From assembly GCA_022564995.1 (NCBI GenBank), contig JADFKK010000014.1, positions 1-49,482 on the forward strand: a DNA stretch of 49,482 bases, given 5' to 3'. Under the pieces are notes generated by a model. It saw only the letters and a program-made list of their open reading frames with translations, was not told the DNA's origin and did no database searches. Below, one piece after another: positions 35,053-43,202 of the stretch. The translations under genes were made by a program, and so were the position numbers. Position 1 is the first letter of the stretch; every line of letters begins with the position of its first letter. This DNA comes from Planctomycetota bacterium (GTDB taxonomy: Bacteria; Planctomycetota; Planctomycetia; Pirellulales; JADFKK01).

Positions 35053-35169
35053 GGATTTAGGATTTAGGATTTAGGATTTGCGCGAAGAGGACGACTTTCT
35101 CGCCTTGTAAAGCCGCGACCATTGGTCGCGCGGCCGTTGCCCGCTACTTACGAAATCCAAAATCCCTAC
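35050..35169. repeat. GGATTTA inverted cassette between convergent stops, with nested hairpin
   Basis: GAGGATTTAGGATTTAGG continues as four AGGATTT units from 35053. It is opposed by CGAAATCCAAAATCCCTAC ending at 35169. A TAAAGCCGCGACC-type hairpin (35105-35131) sits between them. Both outer edges contain stop codons: TGA 35050-35052 (+) and TAG 35166-35168 (-). Confidence 0.75.
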
Positions 35170-35489
35170 ATCACTCGATCTTGCGCCCAGGGATACCGCC
35201 GGCCGGTTTTGAACTCTTTGTACTGGCCGTCGAAAGGGTCGTGAATCGATTCGGGCTTGTAGACGGTGTTGACCGCGTCGAGAATCGGCAGCACGTCGGC
35301 GTCGGGGTAACCGAGGCCGCGCAGCTCGAAATAGTCGGCGTTGACGTCGAACACCTGGACGCGGTCGGTCCAGACGCGGACTTTGCGGACCGTGCTCATC
35401 TCGTCGCGAATCCGCCGCAAGAAGTCGAGCGCGGCGTTCAGTTCGCCGTCATGGAAATCATGTGTGGCAAGAGGCAATGGGGCGGACAT
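35166..35489 (-). CDS. Unknown 107-residue protein
   Basis: ATG 35489 is preferred. The in-frame upstream extension to 35579 encodes the HSLFVIRHSSLVI type of sequence that comes from an ATGAC intergenic repeat, not from a real N-terminus. The protein has no signal or membrane segment. Landmarks are HDFHDGELNAALDFLRRIRDE, VRVWTDRVQVFDVNADYFELRG and IHDPFDGQYKEFKTGRRYPW. I do not recognise the family. It precedes the ferredoxin oxidoreductase genes only by position. Confidence 0.6.
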   Translation of the reverse strand: MSAPLPLATHDFHDGELNAALDFLRRIRDEMSTVRKVRVWTDRVQVFDVNADYFELRGLGYPDADVLPILDAVNTVYKPESIHDPFDGQYKEFKTGRRYPWAQDRVM

Positions 35490-35506
35490 GGGCTGCCTGA
35501 AAATGA

Positions 35507-35596
35507 CCAATGACGAATGACGGATGACAAATAATGAATGAGACGGCCCAGGCGCCATTGAACATTTGTTATCCGTCATTAGCCATTTGTCATTGG
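35507..35596. repeat. Inverted CCAATGACGAATGACGG-type repeat
   Basis: The left part, from CCAATGAC at 35507, is complementary with small indels to the right part ending GTCATTGG at 35596. In a coding frame this unit reads FVIRHSSLVI, a string often mis-annotated as protein in planctomycetes. Confidence 0.65.
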
Positions 35597-35609
35597 GATT
35601 TCGCTCGGA

Positions 35610-37517
35610 TCACACCTTAACGACCAACCCTTCGGCGACCGCTTTTTTCAACAGCACCAAGGTGGTCTCGATTTCGGTCTCATCGTCGAGTTCCAAAAGC
35701 AGCGGGTCAGACGAAGCAAGACGTCCGGTTACCCAGTCGCTGCCGTCCTTGTACTTGATTTTGGTGCCGGCGGAGAAACCCTCGGGCAGACCGTTGCCGG
35801 ATGCCGGCTTGGAGGCGGCCTTCGCCTTGGCGGCCGGCTTCGGCTTGGCCGGGGCGGGCGATTTGCCGTTGCCAAGCAGGCCGGCCAGCTCTTGCAGCAG
35901 GTGCCAGTTTTCCAGCCGATCCTGCTTGCCGAGTTCCAGTATTTCGCTGGGATTGCCTTCGCGGTCGAAATGCTTGGAAAAACGCCCTTCGCTGCGGCAG
36001 AAGTCGATGAAATCGACCGTCTCGCCCGTCTTGGGGTTCTTCCACCAATCGTCCTTGACCGAGGGATTGCCCTGCAGCGACAGCCGCTCGCGGATCGTGT
36101 CGCCCTTGCGAGGATCGTACTGGAGCAGCGGGAACGTCCGCGTGTCGACCGCCAGGCGGGCCTGGTCGGTGGCCATGTTGTCGGCCACGCCGTGTTCCGG
36201 CTGACAGGTCGTGTAACAAACAACGACCGCCGGGCCGTCGAACTCCAAGGCGTCGATGATCGACTTGTAGAAGTGATTCACGTGGGCACAGGTCGTTTGG
36301 GCGACGTACGTGCGGGGGTGCATCATGGCGATCTGGGCGATCTCCTTGCGGCGCTCCTGCTTGCCCTTGATGACCTTGCCGTGCAGGCTCATCTTGGCGT
36401 TTTGGCCCATGTACGTGGCAGTCGAGGCCTGACCACCCGTGTTGGAATAGACCTGGGTGTCGAGCACGAAGACCTTGATGTTCATGCCCGAGGCGAGCAG
36501 GCGGGAGAGGGCCTGAAAGCCGATGTCGAACATGGCCCCGTCGCCGCCGACACACCAGATCGGCTTATCGGCCCAGCCCTTTTGGTCCCAGCGCATCCGC
36601 AGCCCCATGGCGAAGGTGGCCACGTTTTCAAACAGCGAATTACTCCACGGCACCAGGTAAGGGTTGTATGGATAGGTCGAGGTGTAAACCGTGTTGCAGC
36701 CGGTGGCCGCCATGATGCCCCACTGATTGCCGAATTTGGCCCCGGTGGCCGAGCACATCATCCGCAGCGCGGAGCCCTCGCCGCAGCCGGCGCAGCTTCC
36801 CGCCCCGCCGACGTAGATGTGGGTTTCCTCCTTGAGCATCATGTCGATCAGCAGGTTGTCGTTGACGTAGCGCTCGTCCGAGGGGCCGAACTCCTTGAAC
36901 AGCCGGTGGGTCTGGCCGATGTCTTTCATCAGCTTGTCGTTCTTGGGAATCATCTTGAGCGCCAGGTCGTCGCAAACCGTGACGCACTCGGCGCAGCCCT
37001 TGCATTTGGTGGGGTCGATGATGATCGAGAACTTTCCGCCCTCGCCGATTTTTTTCTTGGGACCGTCGTAATACTTGCGCGTCTCGGTCCATTGCTTCTC
37101 AAAAAACTCGCGGCCGGACTCCTCGGGGATCGCGTCCATCCTTGTCTGCCAGTCACCCTCGGCGACGACCTTGCCGAGAATGGCCGTGTCGGGGCAGAGC
37201 GTCACGCAGTCCATGCAGCCGGTGCAATTATCGGCGATGAACTCCGGAATTTCCGGGGCGATGTTCGTAAAATCGCGCAGCGTCGCCGTGCCGGCGGGGA
37301 TCAGCGAGCGAGAGACCGTGAGATCGGCCGGCAGGCCCTTTTCGGCGGAACCGTCCTCATACGAACGAATAATCCGCTCGTTGAAATCGAGCACGTCGAG
37401 CACCGGCAGGTTGATCGGCACGTAAGGCGCGTCGACCAGAGTGCCGTAGGAGTTGCTGTTATGGGGATCCCGCTCGTTGGCTTCGTTCATCGAGACGGGT
37501 TGTGCGTCGGTGGCCAT
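35610..37517 (-). CDS. 2-oxoacid:ferredoxin oxidoreductase, ferredoxin-TPP subunit (NifJ C-terminal half)
   Basis: The 635-residue protein corresponds to the C-terminal half of a NifJ-type pyruvate:ferredoxin oxidoreductase. Two 4Fe-4S motifs lie at 98-108 (CTGCMDCVTLC) and 172-182 (CKGCAECVTVC). The TPP domain starts at about 235, with cluster ligands SCAGCGEG and ATGCNTVYTS, the TPP/Mg motif GGDGAMFDIGFQAL at about 324 and DTQVYSNTGGQAS. It oxidatively decarboxylates a 2-oxoacid, probably pyruvate, passing electrons to ferredoxin. The subunit partner is encoded upstream (37644-39653). Unusual: after about residue 560 there is an A/K/P-rich linker and a small beta-rich domain (GTKIKYKDGSDWVTGRL) that is not part of the standard enzyme. 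Confidence 0.9.
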   Translation of the reverse strand: MATDAQPVSMNEANERDPHNSNSYGTLVDAPYVPINLPVLDVLDFNERIIRSYEDGSAEKGLPADLTVSRSLIPAGTATLRDFTNIAPEIPEFIADNCTGCMDCVTLCPDTAILGKVVAEGDWQTRMDAIPEESGREFFEKQWTETRKYYDGPKKKIGEGGKFSIIIDPTKCKGCAECVTVCDDLALKMIPKNDKLMKDIGQTHRLFKEFGPSDERYVNDNLLIDMMLKEETHIYVGGAGSCAGCGEGSALRMMCSATGAKFGNQWGIMAATGCNTVYTSTYPYNPYLVPWSNSLFENVATFAMGLRMRWDQKGWADKPIWCVGGDGAMFDIGFQALSRLLASGMNIKVFVLDTQVYSNTGGQASTATYMGQNAKMSLHGKVIKGKQERRKEIAQIAMMHPRTYVAQTTCAHVNHFYKSIIDALEFDGPAVVVCYTTCQPEHGVADNMATDQARLAVDTRTFPLLQYDPRKGDTIRERLSLQGNPSVKDDWWKNPKTGETVDFIDFCRSEGRFSKHFDREGNPSEILELGKQDRLENWHLLQELAGLLGNGKSPAPAKPKPAAKAKAASKPASGNGLPEGFSAGTKIKYKDGSDWVTGRLASSDPLLLELDDETEIETTLVLLKKAVAEGLVVKV

Positions 37518-37575
37518 GTTTGGGTTACCTTGTTGGTGGATAGTCGTTTTGTTGAGTCTGTTTTGAATTGTGACG

Positions 37576-37635
37576 GATAGTCGTTGTTCGCTCCGCGAAC
37601 GAAACGTTTCGATCGCGGAGCGATCAACGACTATC
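37576..37635. repeat. Palindrome between the two oxidoreductase genes
   Basis: GATAGTCGTTGTTCGCTCCG (37576 onward, 25 bases) pairs with 37611-37635 with about two mismatches around a 10-base loop. It occupies most of the 126-bp gap of the operon, so it could lower or stabilise the downstream part of the mRNA. Confidence 0.75.
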
Positions 37636-37643
37636 TCGTAGCG

Positions 37644-39653
37644 CTAGCTGCCCTGAATCATCTCCGGCGGGACTTCCTTCATTTCGTTGTAGCCGCGCTG
37701 CACACAGGTGAGGTTGTCTTGGACGACTTGCTCGCCGCGCTTGCCGAAGTATTTTCGTAGCGCCTTCTCGACCCCTTCGAGCACTTGCTCGTCGCTCATG
37801 CCGCTCTCTTGCGAGAACGGCGTCAGCTTCAAAAACGCGCCCAAGAGCACGATGCCTTGCATCCGCATCTCCAGGTCGGCCACGGAGGCCACCTCGCGGG
37901 CGATCTGCACCATGTCGCAGTAATAGATGTGAATCTTCTTTTCGCGAATCGTCTTCTGGTGGTGCGGGGGAATCCGCTTCCAGACGTCGGCCGGATCTTC
38001 ATGCACCGACTGCATGTAGACCGCGGAGCCTTCGACCAAGCCCTGGAGCGGATTGCCGCTGAGTATTGCGTTGACGTCGTTGAGCACCACCAATTCCACG
38101 AATTCCAATTCGCTGTGCGTCATAATGTGTTCGTTGGCGATCGTCAGAAAATAGGTCGTGGGCAGACCCTTCTTCTCCGATCCGTACTTGGGATACGCTT
38201 GCACGTCTCTGCCGAAGACCTGGCCGCCGATCGTGCCGATCACCTTGTTGGTGGTGACCGAGCCGAAACCGCCGATCGAGTGGCCGCGCATGGAGAAACT
38301 GCCGGCGGGGCGCAGGTCGGGATCGCGCGTCGGCTTCAGGTTCAAGGCATGGTCGATGCCGATGCAGAAGAAGTCCTGGCCGTCGCTGGCCATGTTCTCA
38401 AACGTGGCGATGATGTCGCCCGGACGCACGTCGCGGCTGCCTAATCCGGCCGCCCCGTGGTAGATCCGCGGAATCCGCTCGATCGGCTCGTGGCCCATCT
38501 GGCCGTTCAGGGCGTCGGCGAAGGCCGCCTTGATCTCGCGGGTCAGGTGGTTGCCGGTGGTCGAGAGCGGATCGTCCATTCGCTCGAAGACCGTGAAGGC
38601 CTTGCAGTTTTTCAGCACCTTGACGATCTGCTCGGCCGGGAACGGGCGGAAGCAGTAAACCGTGACGCAGCCGGCCTTGATGCCCATCTCTTCACGCATG
38701 TAGTCGACGGTGACTTCGGCCGTTTCCATGTAGCCGCCCATGCCGATCAGGATGAATTCGGCGTCCTCACAGCGGTACGGTCCGACAAAGTCGTACTTGC
38801 GGCCCGTCTTGCGAAAAAACTCCTCGAAGGCCTCTTCCAGGGCCGGCATCACGCGGTCGTAATACCAGCGCTGGGCGATCTTGCCCTTCATGTATGAATC
38901 CTGATTTTGCACGACGCCCGACATGATCGGGTTGTCGGGGTCCATCAGATTCGTGAGCTTCTCGGCCGGGTCGCCGATGAACTCCTTCATGAACTCCAAC
39001 TCGGGCAGGCGGACCGATTCGACCGTGTGGGTGGTCAGAAAGCCGTCCTGGGCGTTCATGAACGGAGTTTCCGACGCCTCGGCCGCCCGGCGAGCGATCA
39101 AGCACAAGTCGCCCGCCTCCTGGGCGTTGCGGGCAAACAACATGCCCCAGCCGCAGTCGGCGACGCTCATCAGGTCGTCGTGGCCGCAGTGGACGTTGAG
39201 CGCGTGGCTGGTCAGCGCCCTGGCACCGATATTGAACACCGCCGGCAGCCGCTTGCCGGCGATCGTGTAAAGCACCTCTTTCATCAACACCAGCCCCTGG
39301 CCGGAGGTGAAGTTGGTCACCCGGCCGCCGGCCAAGGCGAAGCCCTCGCAGAACGACGCGGAGGAGTGTTCGCTCTCGGGCTCCATGAAAATCAGTGGGC
39401 TGCCCCAGAGGTTTTTGAGGCCGTTGTTTACCGCGGCGTTGAAGCCGGAGCCCATCGTGGTGCTGCTGGTGATCGGGTAGGCGCCCGACCCGTGGCAGAT
39501 GTTGATTTCGACGTGAACGATGGCCTCCGCACCGTCGCAGGTAGTGGGGATGCCGGGATACTGGAATTTCGGCTCGACGGCCTGTTTCGTCTCGGCCGGA
39601 ACTTGCACGTCGTGAGGAGGTTGGGTCACCGATACGTCAGAAGCGATACTCAT
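37644..39653 (-). CDS. 2-oxoacid:ferredoxin oxidoreductase, alpha-gamma subunit (NifJ N-terminal half)
   Basis: The 669-residue protein matches NifJ domains I-III. The pyrimidine-binding domain carries GSGAYPITSSTTMGSGF and an ARALTSHALNVHCGHDDLMS stretch, equivalent to the ARAxxxHALSIFGDHxDVM of pyruvate:ferredoxin oxidoreductases. FRPFPAEQIVKVLKN (domain II) lies in the middle. The gamma-like domain, FSMRGHSIGGFGSVTTNKV and onward, is at about 435-640. It is the partner of the protein at 35610-37517, and the pair replaces the single-chain enzyme. The start is supported by AAGGA upstream and the promoter candidate at 39720-39747. The anaplerotic or fermentative role cannot be read from the window. 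Confidence 0.9.
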   Translation of the reverse strand: MSIASDVSVTQPPHDVQVPAETKQAVEPKFQYPGIPTTCDGAEAIVHVEINICHGSGAYPITSSTTMGSGFNAAVNNGLKNLWGSPLIFMEPESEHSSASFCEGFALAGGRVTNFTSGQGLVLMKEVLYTIAGKRLPAVFNIGARALTSHALNVHCGHDDLMSVADCGWGMLFARNAQEAGDLCLIARRAAEASETPFMNAQDGFLTTHTVESVRLPELEFMKEFIGDPAEKLTNLMDPDNPIMSGVVQNQDSYMKGKIAQRWYYDRVMPALEEAFEEFFRKTGRKYDFVGPYRCEDAEFILIGMGGYMETAEVTVDYMREEMGIKAGCVTVYCFRPFPAEQIVKVLKNCKAFTVFERMDDPLSTTGNHLTREIKAAFADALNGQMGHEPIERIPRIYHGAAGLGSRDVRPGDIIATFENMASDGQDFFCIGIDHALNLKPTRDPDLRPAGSFSMRGHSIGGFGSVTTNKVIGTIGGQVFGRDVQAYPKYGSEKKGLPTTYFLTIANEHIMTHSELEFVELVVLNDVNAILSGNPLQGLVEGSAVYMQSVHEDPADVWKRIPPHHQKTIREKKIHIYYCDMVQIAREVASVADLEMRMQGIVLLGAFLKLTPFSQESGMSDEQVLEGVEKALRKYFGKRGEQVVQDNLTCVQRGYNEMKEVPPEMIQGS

Positions 39654-39719
39654 GCTTGGCGTTCCTTAGCTCATATGGTGGACCACGCGGCCGATCTCGA
39701 CGCTCACATTGAGGGCCGA

Positions 39720-39747
39720 TCAATACCGGTGGTGTCCGTTTTGTCAA
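39720..39747 (-). promoter_or_regulatory. Possible promoter of the oxidoreductase operon
   Basis: On the minus strand a perfect TTGACA (39747-39742) is followed after 16 bases by TATTGA (39725-39720), a weak -10. The expected start lies about 60 bases before the ATG at 39653. Confidence 0.4.
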
Positions 39748-40150
39748 CTGAAACGGAGCCTGCCCGAGGTTACCGGAGGCCACCGCGACGCAGCCAGCCA
39801 AACCACTGCCGACGGCTGTGAAGCCCCGAAAATACGGCAACCAGAACACGGCGGTGAGCCGGGGCAGAAAGTGAACGGTCGCCGCGTTCGCAAAAACTAC
39901 CGAGCCGCAAAATTAGCGGTGCCGTCAAGTCTACCGTTAATGCGTGTTGGCTGCAAACCGAGACCGCTCTGGTCGTGGCACGCAAACCAGCCATTTCGAG
40001 ACGCCGACACGCCGTAACCGGTATAATGGTAAGCGTTTGTGGCCACGACGGAAAGTCGGGCGAATCAGTGCGACGATTCGCACGTTTACCGCTTTGTTGC
40101 CTCGAAAGGTGCCCCGGATGGCAGATTCACCCTGCTATTGAGGAGGAACC
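39748..40150. other. 403-bp stretch without a gene
   Basis: Short ORFs show no recognisable pattern. TATAAT occurs at about 40022 on the plus strand, but no gene follows it. I see nothing else. Confidence 0.5.
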
Positions 40151-40199
40151 GTGGCACCGGCGTCCCGCCGGTGATACACAGGCCAGACGCCTGTGCCAC
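40151..40199. repeat. GTGGCACCGGCGTCCCGCC paired hairpin
   Basis: GTGGCACCGGCGTCCCGCCG (40151 onward) is mirrored by a diverged arm at 40178-40199 ending CTGTGCCAC. Its right end is 9 bases from the stop of the gene at 40208. A second copy lies at 41338-41400. Confidence 0.8.
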
Positions 40200-40207
40200 G
40201 TTGCAAC

Positions 40208-41263
40208 CTACGTCTGCGGACCTTCGCCGTCCGACGTCCCCTGGCCGCTGCCGAGCCAGCGGCGGGCGGCGTTCCAGCCCTTGCCGATCAAACGCCCGGT
40301 GACGAGGTCTTCGGTGATCGTCGTTTTGTCGGTCGAGAAGTTCGACCAGACGGCCTCGACATACGGCTTGCTGGTGTCGGCCAGCGAGGCGTAGATGCCG
40401 CGCTGGCGGATGTCGGCCAAGCCGCTGCGGTAGTGGTCAATGATGTGCCGGTCGAACAGCCGACCGGTGACCATCACGGTTGACAGCGCCCCGCGCCGCA
40501 CGGCGTCGACCTTGCCCAGCGTGTAGAGCGTCATGGCGCTCGATACTTCCATGACGCCGACGCCCTGCTTGCCGGCCACGTCGTGCATCTCCTTCCACAT
40601 CCGCTCCACCTCGCCCTTGGGAATGATGTCGGAGGGATTGATCGACGAGACCGCCTCGCGGGTGTCGTCGATCGTTTTTTTCAAGCCTTCGACCGAAAGC
40701 GGCGGCGTGTTGAAGGCGTTGGCCGTGGTTTTCGCGGCCTGTCCCACCGCCTCCAGCAGATCGTTGACACCGTTGATCGCCGAGTCTTCGTCAATCACGC
40801 CCTGCTTTTTCAATTCGTCGGCCACTTCCGTGAGGTACACCTTCGAGCCGTAGGCCACGTCGCTCATTACGGCCAGCACCATCATCGGCGAGAGGTGCAT
40901 TGTGGCCAGCCCGGCCATTTCGATGAAGTTACCGACCGCCTTGCGGGCGACGAAGTTCTCGATTTCCGGCTCGGCATCGCCCTCAGTATCGCCCTCTTTC
41001 TTGGCCACCCCGCCGACATCTTCGGTCAGAAAGGTCAGCATCTGATTGACCATCACCTTGTAGCTGGTCGAATCTTGAAAGGCCTGCGGCACCAACAGCG
41101 CGGCCGACTCCCGGATGGCCCCGCCCACAACGCCCGTGCCGGAGCGGATCGCCCGCTCGGGCAGCGAAAGCGAATAGGTCATGAATTTCAAGACCTTCGC
41201 ATAGCCGGGGTCTTCTGTCTTGGCGTCTTCCGTCTGGGGAGATGTTGGCTCGTTGTCGGCCAT
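40208..41263 (-). CDS. Unknown 351-residue protein
   Basis: ATG 41263 has AGGAG at a good distance; the longer frame to 41317 is repeat sequence. The protein has an acidic disordered N-terminus (MADNEPTSPQTEDAKTED), then alternating amphipathic and small-residue helices (GTGVVGGAIRESAALLVPQAF, MAGLATMHLSPMMVLAVMSDVAYG). These could be weakly membrane-associated, but no clear transmembrane helix is seen. Later stretches are SSAMTLYTLGKVDAVRRGAL and GRLIGKGWNAARRWLGSG. I do not recognise the family. It is followed by the GTGGCAC hairpin pair. Confidence 0.7.
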   Translation of the reverse strand: MADNEPTSPQTEDAKTEDPGYAKVLKFMTYSLSLPERAIRSGTGVVGGAIRESAALLVPQAFQDSTSYKVMVNQMLTFLTEDVGGVAKKEGDTEGDAEPEIENFVARKAVGNFIEMAGLATMHLSPMMVLAVMSDVAYGSKVYLTEVADELKKQGVIDEDSAINGVNDLLEAVGQAAKTTANAFNTPPLSVEGLKKTIDDTREAVSSINPSDIIPKGEVERMWKEMHDVAGKQGVGVMEVSSAMTLYTLGKVDAVRRGALSTVMVTGRLFDRHIIDHYRSGLADIRQRGIYASLADTSKPYVEAVWSNFSTDKTTITEDLVTGRLIGKGWNAARRWLGSGQGTSDGEGPQT

Positions 41264-41290
41264 CGTGTAGGAACTCCTTTGCTCCAGATT

Positions 41291-41436
41291 GTAGGAGGCG
41301 TCTCCGACGGCGACCAACGACCAATGGCCGAGGAAATTGTGGCACAGGCGTCCCGCCTGTTTGGTTCACCGGCGGGACGCCGGTGCCACGACATTTGCCG
41401 ATGGCCGAGAAAATCGCCGACGGAGTCGCCTCCTAC
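41291..41436. repeat. GTAGGAGGCG paired hairpin enclosing another pair
   Basis: The outer arms 41291-41313 and 41414-41436 are inverted copies, 21 of 23 matching. Between them lies the GTGGCAC cassette (41338-41400), which is flanked by ATGGCCGAGGAAAT (41324-41337) and ATGGCCGAGAAAAT (41401-41414). Confidence 0.85.
41338..41400. mobile_element. Nested GTGGCAC hairpin pair with 14-bp flanking direct repeats
   Basis: TGTGGCACAGGCGTCCCGCC and the inverted ACCGGCGGGACGCCGGTGCC (41368-41390) form the element. The 13-of-14 identical direct repeats immediately outside look like a target-site duplication. The mobile nature is inferred from those flanks only. Confidence 0.4.
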
Positions 41437-41442
41437 CGTTTG

Positions 41443-42930
41443 TTAGCTTCCGCTCGAGCCGACTTCCACGATCCCTTTGGCCCGAGCCCAAACCACGATC
41501 GATTCGTCCCCGTCGTAGTTGTGCAGGTTATCCTTGGGTGCCTCAACAATGTGCCCCAGAATCAGCACCTCGCCGCCGTCGCTGAACGTCGGTTTTTCAG
41601 CGAAGATCACGATCACGCGAGCTTGGGTCTTGCTTCCCGAAAACCGCAAGGTTCCCTTGAATACTCCGCCCACGTTGCTTATCTCGTCTACCGCGCCGGC
41701 CAGCAATACCCCCTGTTGGCCCCTGGTTTTCAGGGGGATCCAACTCTCGGCGAAGCGTCCGATGTTGCTCACCGTAAGTTTTCCCGTAACGGTCTTGTTG
41801 GCGAGCATCGGAGCGGCCAGCAGTCGGTCCTGAAAAATGCCGTTCTTCACATCATCGTCGGCGAACGTATAGCATTCGCCCAGCGTGCAGAGATCTTGGA
41901 AAAGTCGCCGTTTCAATTCAAAAAGGGCGCCTGCATTCTCAGACTCCTCGAGCGCCTTGATCGACTTATCGACGGCGGCCAGCGCGGTGCCCAACTGTTT
42001 GGAGTCGAAACTCGGAGGGCTTTTCAAGCCGGTTTTTGGCTCCGCTGCCGGCGAATCGGGCAGGTCGGGAAGATCGTCCGGTAATGGCTTGACTTTCAGC
42101 GGCGGGGTGACCGAAAACGGATCGTCGTCCGGGTCGTTATCGGGAAGTTTTGGCAGGGCGAATGGGTCGTCGACTTCGCCAGTATCCAAGGGCTTCGGCG
42201 GATCGGCCCCCGGCTTATCGCCACCCGTGCCGACTTCATCGCCACCCGTGCCGACCTCGTCGGGCAGGCCCTGGCCATCGACCACTGAGTTGCCGTTGGA
42301 CCCGATGTCGTTGTTGTTGTCGCCGCCGCCGTTGTCGCCGTTGTTGGGCGATTCAACGGTCCCTTCTTTTTCGACACGCAAATCTTCGGGAATCATCGCG
42401 GCGGGCAGTATTTTGTGGGCTGCCACACTCCTCGACACTTCTTTGCCGATATCTACATGGAAGACCCACAACAGAATGAAGTAGCCGGCGCTCAGCCCGA
42501 TGACACCACCGCCGACGATGCCGACGATTTGAAACATCGGGCCCGGTCCCTTGCGCTTTTTCCTCGCCAGGGGCCGCGTGGCGGTCGCCGTGCCGCCCTC
42601 GCCGGACGTGGCGCTCGAGTCTTTGTCGTCGCCAAAGGAGAAGCTGGACGTTTCGTCTTCCAGTTTCAATTCTCCCGCATCGCCGAAGAAATCGAAGCTG
42701 CCCGATTCCGAACCGCCTTCGTCCGCGCCGCCCCCAGACGCGGCGAACGCCGGCACTTCGCCCACTTCGGGCGGATTGACCAAAATCAACTCCGGCGGGG
42801 CTTTGTCCAAAGCCTCCTGCAACAGATATTCTTCGCTACACAAAGGGCAGCGAACTTCAGTTTCCCCAGGCGCCCCCAGGGGAATGGAAACCTGGGCGTC
42901 GCACTTGGGACAATTCGAAACGGCGGGCAT
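41443..42930 (-). CDS. Zinc-ribbon membrane protein of unknown function
   Basis: ATG 42930 follows GAGGAGAATC; the longer frame upstream is not supported. The 495-residue protein starts with a four-Cys zinc ribbon (CPKC at 7-10 and CPLC at 28-31). A disordered acidic/Ser-rich region is followed by one transmembrane helix at about 131-160 (IVGIVGGGVIGLSAGYFILL). A long outer linker then carries D/P/G-rich repeats, including the tandem VGTGGDE and PDNDPDDDPF. The C-terminal domain (about 320-495) has DQGVLLAGAVDEISNVGGVF-like strands and KTQARVIVIFAEKP. The layout of cytosolic zinc ribbon, membrane helix and external domain is typical of planctomycete sensor-like proteins; the function is unknown. 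Confidence 0.72.
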   Translation of the reverse strand: MPAVSNCPKCDAQVSIPLGAPGETEVRCPLCSEEYLLQEALDKAPPELILVNPPEVGEVPAFAASGGGADEGGSESGSFDFFGDAGELKLEDETSSFSFGDDKDSSATSGEGGTATATRPLARKKRKGPGPMFQIVGIVGGGVIGLSAGYFILLWVFHVDIGKEVSRSVAAHKILPAAMIPEDLRVEKEGTVESPNNGDNGGGDNNNDIGSNGNSVVDGQGLPDEVGTGGDEVGTGGDKPGADPPKPLDTGEVDDPFALPKLPDNDPDDDPFSVTPPLKVKPLPDDLPDLPDSPAAEPKTGLKSPPSFDSKQLGTALAAVDKSIKALEESENAGALFELKRRLFQDLCTLGECYTFADDDVKNGIFQDRLLAAPMLANKTVTGKLTVSNIGRFAESWIPLKTRGQQGVLLAGAVDEISNVGGVFKGTLRFSGSKTQARVIVIFAEKPTFSDGGEVLILGHIVEAPKDNLHNYDGDESIVVWARAKGIVEVGSSGS

Positions 42931-43148
42931 AGTGATTCTCCTCGAAAAACTGTTCCAACCCATCCAGTCTAACAGCCCCGATCCCTCGCTGGCTAGGGTT
43001 TTCGGCCGTCGTTCGACACCAAACACGTTCTCCACCGACGAATGTGCTGATTATCACGCCCAAACCCCCGCTTGCGGCTTTGCCCCGCTGGAGCCACAGA
43101 TCAGCATTCGCACCAACGCCCGCGAATTATTCTCCGCCTACCGGCAAA

Positions 43149-43201
43149 GTAGACGCGGCATCTTGCCGCGTTTTGCGAAAGCGGCGAGACGCCGCTTCTA
43201 C
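43149..43201. repeat. GTAGACGCGGC paired hairpin
   Basis: Left hairpin: GTAG-ACGCGGCA-TCT-TGCCGCGTTTT (43149-43174), which would also work as a rho-independent terminator on the plus strand. Right hairpin: AAAGCGGC-GAGAC-GCCGCTTCTAC (43178-43201). The stop codon of the M32 gene is two bases beyond the right edge. Confidence 0.8.
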
Positions 43202-43202
43202 G

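Noticed and set aside
35490..35579. N-terminal extension HSLFVIRHSSLVI of the 107-residue protein
   Set aside because: Encoded by the ATGAC-type repeat rather than by a gene; the internal ATG is used.
35892..37580. 562-residue plus-strand ORF opposite the oxidoreductase gene
   Set aside because: Antisense shadow; the minus-strand product has complete Fe-S and TPP motifs.
43149..43174. Rho-independent terminator on the plus strand
   Set aside because: Stem and T-run fit, but no plus-strand gene lies upstream; better explained as half of a paired hairpin.
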